DNA of 8,409 nt from Clostridia bacterium (GTDB taxonomy: Bacteria > Bacillota_A > Clostridia > Oscillospirales > CAG-272). The notes beneath the pieces were generated by a model. That model saw nothing but the letters and a program-made list of their open reading frames with translations. It ran no database searches and was not told where the DNA came from. Within the stretch, counting starts at the first letter, position 1; every line of letters starts with the position of its first letter. The translations under genes and the position numbers were made by a program. Location: positions 1 through 8,409 of the forward strand of contig JAFTHF010000192.1 of the NCBI GenBank assembly GCA_017457545.1, given 5' to 3'. Of the stretch, positions 1 through 8,409 are shown in pieces.

Positions 1-917
1 ATTATAGGATTGCCAAGAGATACCTGTCTATATAGCTCATCAACATTGTATCCTGTCATATCCGTAACCTGTGATGCTCCGCCGTTTGCCTTAATATATT
101 TTCTTCCGGCATCAATAATAACAGGAGCATAGCAGCCATAAGAATTATATTGGCTTCTTGGGTTACCTACGTTAGCCTTATAAAAGCTTGTGTATCCGAC
201 AGGTCCCTTGTTAAGATACAAATCGCAAAGCTCGGTGATTTCAACCTTATATCCAAGATGCTTAAGCACAGTGCCAAGAGCAGTCACCTCATCTCCGCTT
301 GGTAATGTGGGGTACTGGGAAACGTGAGTTACATTTAAAAGGTGACTCTTATTCATAGAGTTATATTCCTCGGTGGCATTGATTTTACCAACAGCGTTAA
401 GCTCCGTAATAGTCACACCGTTATTGTTCACAATATTCACATCAAGATGGGCATTAATAGTTATTATGGCATCGCTGTTGCTTTTAATAGTCTTTGATAC
501 AGAGGCAATAAGAGTAGTTTTATCGTTAAAAAGCTGAGTCTTTATATCTGTTCTTTCACCGTTTATTTCAATGTATCCGAGATTAGTTACATTCATTCCC
601 TCAGGAGAGTCAAGGTATACCTCGGCACTAAGATAGAGAACGCCCTCATTAAGGTACTTGTAAACGCTCCACTCAATGCGAAGATTTGTATTACAGTAAT
701 ATTCGCTTAAAATCGTACCGTTTTTCTCAATAATCGGCACCTTGGTGGGATAGAGAGGCTCATTGTTTACAGTAGTAGAGGTATCAAGCTCCGTGCTTGT
801 GGTGGTTGAGGTATCATCGTCCTTTGGTGGACGCAAACCGGATGCGTTGGCATAGAATACCATAGCGCATATAAGGCATAATAAGATAAGAATCACACAG
901 GACAAATATTTTTTCAT
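1..917 (-). CDS. Exported C39_2-type papain-like protein, catalytic Cys replaced by Asp (partial)
   Basis: I translated this from the reverse strand. It opens with ATG at 917-915 and stays open to the window edge: 305 residues, C-terminus missing. Residues 1-25 are a signal peptide: KK, a hydrophobic stretch, then A-N-A as a likely signal peptidase I site after A25. A Thr/Ser/Asp-rich linker follows (about 31-52), then a beta-rich region of unknown family (about 60-190). Residues from about 193 match the C39_2 papain-like fold: the VSQYPTLPSG motif, a YLNKG motif, a VGNPRS...YGCYAPVI block, and LGNPI at the cut end. In this family the residue after LP(T/S)G is normally the catalytic Cys. Here it is D209 (GAT at 293-291). 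The usual His and Asp/Asn lie beyond the window. A ribosome binding site, GGAAGG, sits 9 nt before the start. The likely location is the cell surface or outside the cell. The fold assignment is fairly sure; protease activity is doubtful. Confidence 0.82.
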   Translation of the reverse strand, partial: MKKYLSCVILILLCLICAMVFYANASGLRPPKDDDTSTTTSTELDTSTTVNNEPLYPTKVPIIEKNGTILSEYYCNTNLRIEWSVYKYLNEGVLYLSAEVYLDSPEGMNVTNLGYIEINGERTDIKTQLFNDKTTLIASVSKTIKSNSDAIITINAHLDVNIVNNNGVTITELNAVGKINATEEYNSMNKSHLLNVTHVSQYPTLPSGDEVTALGTVLKHLGYKVEITELCDLYLNKGPVGYTSFYKANVGNPRSQYNSYGCYAPVIIDAGRKYIKANGGASQVTDMTGYNVDELYRQVSLGNPI

Positions 918-962
918 TTTCTTTTTCCTTCCTTTGCTTTATGTACCGTAAGCTGTGATTTT

Positions 963-990
963 ATTATAACGGAATTATTTACCATTTCAA
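963..990 (-). promoter_or_regulatory. Sigma-A-like promoter of the C39-like gene
   Basis: On the minus strand, TTGAAA (990-985) is followed after 16 nt by a perfect TATAAT (968-963). This gives an expected start near 956 and a leader of roughly 40 nt before the ATG at 917. It is divergent from the ligA promoter about 100 bp away. No operator palindrome overlaps it. The call rests on consensus match and spacing only. Confidence 0.7.
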
Positions 991-1020
991 CAACAATCGC
1001 ACGACCGAAATTCCCATAAA

Positions 1021-1058
1021 TTGACAATGCGACCTCTTTCGTCAGTCTATTTTGTCAA
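1021..1058. repeat. 7-bp inverted repeat TTGACAA/TTGTCAA between divergent promoters
   Basis: TTGACAA at 1021-1027 is mirrored by TTGTCAA at 1052-1058, separated by 24 nt. It lies between the two divergent promoters, where a regulator acting on both genes could bind. The arms are short and the flanks do not extend the pairing, so it may be chance. TTGACA at 1021 also resembles a -35 box, but no good -10 follows at 16-18 nt. Confidence 0.25.
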
Positions 1059-1072
1059 AGAGAAATTGATAA

Positions 1073-4509
<3,437 letters not shown>

Positions 4510-4510
4510 T

Positions 4511-7228
4511 ATGCAATACGAAAAGAGTCACTACAAGAATTATGATTTGGCTAATTTAAAGCGTGAGCCCCTTTTGGAGCTTGAGGAATATTCCCTCAAG
4601 GCAGCAAAGGAGGGAATTGTCCTTCTTGAAAACAAAACAAATATGCTTCCTCTTAAAAAAGGCGACAGAGTGTCTGTTTTTGGCAGAGTTCAGAAGGAAT
4701 ATTATAAAAGTGGAACAGGCTCCGGAGGACTTGTAAACGTTAAATACGTTACAAATATCGTTGATGAGGTTAAGGCGCTTGATATTGTATCCGTTAACCC
4801 CCAGCTTGAGGCAGTTTATGACCAGTGGAAGATAGACCACCCCTATGATGTAGGTAACGGCGGCTGGGCACAGGAGCCCTGGTGCCAGGAGGAAATGGAG
4901 CTTAGCTGTGAGCTTGTAAGTGAGGCACGTCAGTTTGGCGACAAGGCTATCGTTATAATCGGTAGAACTGCAGGTGAGGATAAGGATAATTCTGCCTCTG
5001 AGGGCAGCTATCTTCTCACCGCTAAGGAGGAGGACGTAATCAGAAAGGTTACAGCCGAATTTAAGGACGTGTGCGTTATCCTTAACGTAGGTAGCGTTAT
5101 TGATATGTCATGGGTTGAAAAATATTCCGTGTCCACAGTAATGTACGTTTGGCAGGGTGGACAGGTTGGCGGTAAAGCATGCGCAGAGGTGCTTTGCGGT
5201 CTTGAGACTCCCTCCGGTAAGCTTGCTGATACAGTAGCAAAAAGCATAGAGGATTACCCCTCAACAGCCAACTTCGGTGATGCAAACCGTAACTTCTACA
5301 AGGAAGATATTTACGTAGGCTATCGCTACTTTGAAACCTTTGCCAAGGACAAGGTGCTTTACCCCTTTGGCTTCGGACTTTCATATACAAAATTCGACAT
5401 AAATGCCGAGGCGTGTCTGAAAAACAACAAAATCAAGATTAATGCGACAGTAAAAAACACAGGCGATTTTGAGGGCAAAGAATCAGTTCAGGTGTACTAT
5501 GAGGCACCTCAGGGCAAGCTTGGTAAGAGCCTACGCTCTCTTGTAGCTTATGAAAAGACAGAAAGCATAAAAATCGGCGAGGAGTGTACAGTTTCCCTTG
5601 AATTTGACATCTCTAAGATGGCATCATACGATGACAGCGGTGTAACAGGATATAAGAGCTGCTATGTGCTTGAGGAGGGCGAATATAAAATTTACGTCGG
5701 TGCAGATGTCAGAAGCGCAGCTAAGGTGTTTGCCTTCAAGCTTGCAAACACAATCGTTACCGAAAAATGCACACAGGCTGTGGCACCCATTCTCCCCTTT
5801 GAAAGACTTCATCCTACAAAGGATTTAAAGGTAGCATATGAGCCTGCTCCTTTGGCTACATACGATTACAAGGAAAGAGTAGAATCCTCAATTCCCGATG
5901 AAATTGCATACACAGGCGATAAGGGCATAAAGCTTGAGGATGTCAGATGCGGAAGAAGCACAATGGATGAGTTTATTGCTCAGCTTAGTGATAATGACCT
6001 TGCTTGTATCGTTCGTGGCGAGGGTATGAACAGCCCTAAGGTTACCCCCGGTACAGGTAGCTGCTTCGGTGGCGTAACAGAGGAGCTTATCTCCTTCGGT
6101 ATTCCTATTGTCTGCACAACAGACGGCCCCTCAGGTATCCGTATGGACAGCGGACTTCTTGCTACAAGCATGCCTAACGGCACCTGTCTTGCTTGTACCT
6201 TTAATAAGCAGCTTGTAAGTGAGCTTTACTCTCTTGAGGGCGTGGAGATGACAGCCTATGAAATCGATGTTATCCTTGGCCCCGGCATCAATATTCACAG
6301 AAACCCCTTAAACGGCAGAAACTTTGAATATTTCTCCGAGGACCCCTATCTTACAGGCTCCCTTGTAGCAGCAATCTCCTTGGGACTTGAAAAGGCAGGC
6401 GTGTACTGTACAGTTAAGCATTATATGGCAAACAGCCAGGAATGGCACAGACATAACGGCGACTCCGTAATGTCGGAAAGAGCAGCAAGAGAAATCTATG
6501 CTAAGCCCTTTGAAATCGCTGTTAAAGAGGGCAACTGCAAGGCGATTATGACTGCTTACAATATTGTAAACGGCCATCATGCAGCGTCCAACTTTGATAT
6601 GACCAAGGTTCTTCTTCGTGACGAATGGAATTATGACGACTTTGTAATGACAGACTGGTGGGCTTGGATTACAAACTACGAGGGTGTTCGCAATATGAAG
6701 GACGTTGCCAGCATGGTTAAGTCCGTAAACGATATCTATATGGTTGTTCCAAACGCCAAGACCTATGACGATACAATTCTTTCCTCTCTTGAAAGCGGAT
6801 ACCTTAAGCGCGCAGAGCTTCAGAGATGTGCAAAGAATCTCTGTAATTTCGCAATGTATACTCACGCATACGAGAGATTTAAGGCTAACGGCTTTACCTA
6901 TGAGCTTACAGACCTTGACACATCGGGTATGACCGAGGCTTGCTGTCTTGAAAATGTGGAGCTTAATAAGGAAATCACCTTCAATATGGAAAGGTCAGGT
7001 AAGTATATTATCGAGCTTGAAATCTCCTCAGAGCTTTCAGCCCTTGCACAGATTGCAATCATTGCAGAGCTTAAGGGCAGTGGCGACTGCGCCTTTGTTA
7101 CTCACGGTACAGACGGAGAGACAGGCACAACTAAATCCGCTATCTCATTAATGAGTGGAGAAAAGACAATCAAGTTCACATCAAAGAGCTCATCTCTCAA
7201 GATTAACAGAGTAAGATTCCTTATCTAA
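4511..7228 (+). CDS. Glycoside hydrolase family 3, permuted domain order (probable beta-glucosidase)
   Basis: A 905-residue retaining glycosidase with no signal peptide, so probably cytoplasmic and acting on imported oligosaccharides. The usual GH3 order is reversed. First comes the alpha/beta sandwich (about 27-290, ending in YPFGFGLSY). An FnIII-like domain follows (about 295-410, KNTGDFEGKESVQVYY). Then comes the TIM-type barrel (about 480-790). The barrel holds DGPSGIR from D538, a GRNFEYFSEDP block, K636-H637 with NSQEWHRH, SERAAREIY, and the nucleophile D715 in MTDWW. E156 in AGEDKDN aligns with the GEGxDR acid/base segment of other GH3 enzymes, but its role is inferred. About 100 further residues at the C-terminus look beta-rich. 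The same reversed order is known in Ruminococcus albus and Butyrivibrio fibrisolvens beta-glucosidases. Beta-glucosidase is the best guess; beta-xylosidase or another GH3 specificity is possible. It is the third gene of the unit, 1 nt after cca. Confidence 0.93.
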   Translation: MQYEKSHYKNYDLANLKREPLLELEEYSLKAAKEGIVLLENKTNMLPLKKGDRVSVFGRVQKEYYKSGTGSGGLVNVKYVTNIVDEVKALDIVSVNPQLEAVYDQWKIDHPYDVGNGGWAQEPWCQEEMELSCELVSEARQFGDKAIVIIGRTAGEDKDNSASEGSYLLTAKEEDVIRKVTAEFKDVCVILNVGSVIDMSWVEKYSVSTVMYVWQGGQVGGKACAEVLCGLETPSGKLADTVAKSIEDYPSTANFGDANRNFYKEDIYVGYRYFETFAKDKVLYPFGFGLSYTKFDINAEACLKNNKIKINATVKNTGDFEGKESVQVYYEAPQGKLGKSLRSLVAYEKTESIKIGEECTVSLEFDISKMASYDDSGVTGYKSCYVLEEGEYKIYVGADVRSAAKVFAFKLANTIVTEKCTQAVAPILPFERLHPTKDLKVAYEPAPLATYDYKERVESSIPDEIAYTGDKGIKLEDVRCGRSTMDEFIAQLSDNDLACIVRGEGMNSPKVTPGTGSCFGGVTEELISFGIPIVCTTDGPSGIRMDSGLLATSMPNGTCLACTFNKQLVSELYSLEGVEMTAYEIDVILGPGINIHRNPLNGRNFEYFSEDPYLTGSLVAAISLGLEKAGVYCTVKHYMANSQEWHRHNGDSVMSERAAREIYAKPFEIAVKEGNCKAIMTAYNIVNGHHAASNFDMTKVLLRDEWNYDDFVMTDWWAWITNYEGVRNMKDVASMVKSVNDIYMVVPNAKTYDDTILSSLESGYLKRAELQRCAKNLCNFAMYTHAYERFKANGFTYELTDLDTSGMTEACCLENVELNKEITFNMERSGKYIIELEISSELSALAQIAIIAELKGSGDCAFVTHGTDGETGTTKSAISLMSGEKTIKFTSKSSSLKINRVRFLI

Positions 7229-7237
7229 AACAAGCAT

Positions 7238-7268
7238 AAATGCCACAGGAAATCCCTGTGGCATTTTT
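7238..7268 (+). terminator. Rho-independent terminator after the GH3 gene
   Basis: A perfect 12-bp stem (AAATGCCACAGG, 7238-7249, with CCTGTGGCATTT, 7255-7266) closes a 5-nt loop and runs into TTTTT (7264-7268). It begins 9 nt after the GH3 stop and separates the ligA-cca-GH3 unit from ftsZ. Confidence 0.93.
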
Positions 7269-7298
7269 AATTTATTTTTCTTTCGACAGTATCTGCTA

Positions 7299-7327
7299 TT
7301 GACATTTTTGTTTTACGGTGCTAAAAT
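7299..7327 (+). promoter_or_regulatory. Upstream ftsZ promoter (P1)
   Basis: A perfect TTGACA (7299-7304), a 17-nt spacer and TAAAAT (7322-7327), with TG at 7319-7320 making an extended -10. It would start near 7334 and leave a leader of about 120 nt before ftsZ. That leader contains the remaining TTTTACG copies and promoter P2. One TTTTACG copy (7311-7317) lies in the spacer itself. Confidence 0.75.
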
Positions 7328-7400
7328 GTAGTATCCCTTTCAAAATAAAATAATATTTTACGCAAAAATTTTACGAAAACCCTTGAAAAATGTCGTAAAA
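7311..7400. repeat. TTTTACG heptamer cluster in the ftsZ control region
   Basis: TTTTACG occurs at 7311-7317, 7356-7362 and 7369-7375, and in reverse (CGTAAAA) at 7394-7400. The middle two form a 13-nt direct repeat. The last two form an 8-bp inverted repeat (TTTTACGA/TCGTAAAA) with a 16-nt gap. One copy sits in the P1 spacer and one in the P2 spacer, as expected of an operator array. I do not recognise the motif as DnaA, MraZ or WhiA sites. The protein that would bind is unknown. Confidence 0.5.
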
Positions 7401-7416
7401 GAGTGTATCATATAAT
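7383..7416 (+). promoter_or_regulatory. Downstream ftsZ promoter (P2), -10 register ambiguous
   Basis: TTGAAA (7383-7388) is followed after 17 nt by TATCAT (7406-7411). A perfect TATAAT overlaps at 7411-7416 but would be 22 nt from this -35. Either -10 gives a leader of about 30-40 nt to ftsZ. A reversed heptamer (CGTAAAA, 7394-7400) lies in the spacer. Confidence 0.55.
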
Positions 7417-7441
7417 AGAATTAATATGTATGATTATGTAC

Positions 7442-7447
7442 GGAGGT
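7442..7447 (+). promoter_or_regulatory. ftsZ ribosome binding site
   Basis: GGAGGT with 7 nt to ATG 7455 is close to ideal and fixes the ftsZ start. It fits a highly translated gene. Confidence 0.92.
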
Positions 7448-7454
7448 AAAAACA

Positions 7455-8409
7455 ATGCCATTTGAACTTGACAATGATTTTGATTCCGGTGTTGATATAA
7501 GAGTTATCGGTGTAGGTGGCGGCGGTAATAACGCTGTCAACAGAATGATTTCTTCCAACATCAAGGGAGTTCAGTTTATTACTATCAATACAGATAGGGC
7601 TGCACTTGCTAAGACCAGTGCTGCAACCAAGATTTGTATAGGCGAGGGTATTACAGGTGGTAAGGGCGCAGGCGCTAAGCCTGAAATCGGTACTCTTTCC
7701 GCTGAAGAAAGCATAGACGAAATTACAAAGGCAATTGAAGGCGCTGATATGATATTTGTAACCGCAGGTATGGGTGGCGGTACAGGCACAGGCGCTGCAC
7801 CTGTTGTTGCTAAGATAGCTAAGGAAATGGGTGTGCTTACAGTAGGTATCGTTACTAAGCCCTTTAAGTTTGAGGGTAACCGTAGAATGACACAGGCTGA
7901 TGACGGTATTGCTGAGCTTGCTAAGTATGTTGACGCTCTTGTAGTTATTCCTAACGAAAGACTTAAAGAGGTTTCCGGTCAGAGAGTTACACTTATGAAT
8001 GCGTTTGCTATTGCAGATGATGTTCTTAAGCACGGTGTAAAGAGCATTTCCGACCTTATTAACGTAGTTGGCTTCGTAAACCTTGACTTTGCAGACGTTA
8101 CCACAGTTATGAAGGATGCAGGTCTTGCACATATGGGCGTTGGTGAGGCTAAGGGTGAGAATAAGGCTGTTGACGCAGCTAAGGCTGCTATTGCCAGCCC
8201 CTTGCTTGAAACATCTATTGACGGTGCTAGCGGTATTCTTGTTAACATCACAGTTTCTCCCGAGGTAGAGCTTGATGAGGTTTACAGCGCATCCTCAATG
8301 ATTACAGAGGCTGCTGCTCCCGATGCTAACATTATCTGGGGTGCTACCTTTGATGAAACACTTGTTGATACTGTTAAGATTACTATTATCGCAACAGGCT
8401 TTGACAAGG
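7455..8409 (+). CDS. ftsZ: Cell division protein FtsZ (partial, C-terminus beyond the window)
   Basis: A tubulin-like GTPase that polymerises at mid-cell to form the Z ring and recruit the division machinery. 318 residues are visible, close to the full conserved core; the variable linker and C-terminal tail that binds FtsA or SepF are off the edge. Motifs: the N-terminal nucleotide loop [14 protein letters not shown] type (here [14 protein letters not shown]), the tubulin signature GGGTGTG at G107-G113, an NERL segment of the core, and the T7 loop N209-L-D211-F-A-D214 that completes the GTPase site of the neighbouring subunit. All key residues are present, so it should be active. It has its own promoters after a strong terminator, and neither ftsA nor ftsQ precedes it, so here it is separate from the division/cell-wall cluster, at least upstream. 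What follows it cannot be seen. Confidence 0.98.
   Translation, partial: MPFELDNDFDSGVDIRVIGVGGGGNNAVNRMISSNIKGVQFITINTDRAALAKTSAATKICIGEGITGGKGAGAKPEIGTLSAEESIDEITKAIEGADMIFVTAGMGGGTGTGAAPVVAKIAKEMGVLTVGIVTKPFKFEGNRRMTQADDGIAELAKYVDALVVIPNERLKEVSGQRVTLMNAFAIADDVLKHGVKSISDLINVVGFVNLDFADVTTVMKDAGLAHMGVGEAKGENKAVDAAKAAIASPLLETSIDGASGILVNITVSPEVELDEVYSASSMITEAAAPDANIIWGATFDETLVDTVKITIIATGFDK

Noticed and set aside
6308..6865. 185-codon open frame antisense to the GH3 barrel
   Set aside because: It overlaps conserved catalytic motifs of GH3 and has no family features of its own.
7426..7449. Seven-codon open frame (MYDYVRR) ending in the ftsZ ribosome binding site
   Set aside because: It could act as a leader peptide because its stop overlaps the Shine-Dalgarno, but it has no ribosome binding site of its own and is short enough to be chance.
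7434..8132. 232-codon open frame antisense to ftsZ
   Set aside because: It is Cys/Asn/Ser-rich with no recognisable domain, lacks a ribosome binding site, and lies opposite an intact, strongly conserved ftsZ; it is a codon-bias shadow.

Overview
The window looks like chromosomal DNA from a low-to-medium GC member of the Clostridia, most plausibly a gut or rumen Ruminococcaceae/Oscillospirales-type bacterium. This is inferred from strong AGGAGG-type ribosome binding sites, near-consensus sigma-A-like promoters, codon choice (many CTT leucines, AT-rich intergenic DNA) and a GH3 glycosidase in the permuted domain order known from Ruminococcus albus and Butyrivibrio fibrisolvens beta-glucosidases. 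No exact species can be named from the sequence alone.

Layout. Positions 1-917 (minus strand) carry the N-terminal 305 residues of an exported protein with a C39_2-type papain-like domain. It runs off the left edge. The divergent intergenic region 918-1153 holds one good promoter for each direction. Positions 1154-7228 (plus strand) form a tight three-gene unit: ligA (NAD-dependent DNA ligase), cca (tRNA nucleotidyltransferase with an HD domain) and a cytoplasmic GH3 glycosidase. The first two genes overlap by 4 nt and the third starts 1 nt after the second, so co-transcription from the ligA promoter is likely. A strong intrinsic terminator at 7238-7268 closes the unit. Intergenic region 7229-7454 then holds two candidate promoters and a cluster of TTTTACG heptamers. 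From 7455 to the right edge runs ftsZ, cut at residue 318, about the end of its conserved core.

How the genes fit together. ligA, cca and ftsZ are housekeeping genes (DNA repair and replication, tRNA maturation, cell division). The glycosidase is a metabolic passenger in the ligA-cca transcription unit. There is no mobile element, CRISPR array, rRNA or tRNA gene, and no obvious multi-gene defence or biosynthetic system.

The most interesting points are the replacement of the expected catalytic cysteine by aspartate (D209) in the C39-like protein, and the TTTTACG repeat cluster, which puts one copy inside the spacer of each candidate ftsZ promoter. Lesser points are the permuted GH3 with an extra C-terminal beta-rich region and the long acidic insertion in the LigA zinc finger.
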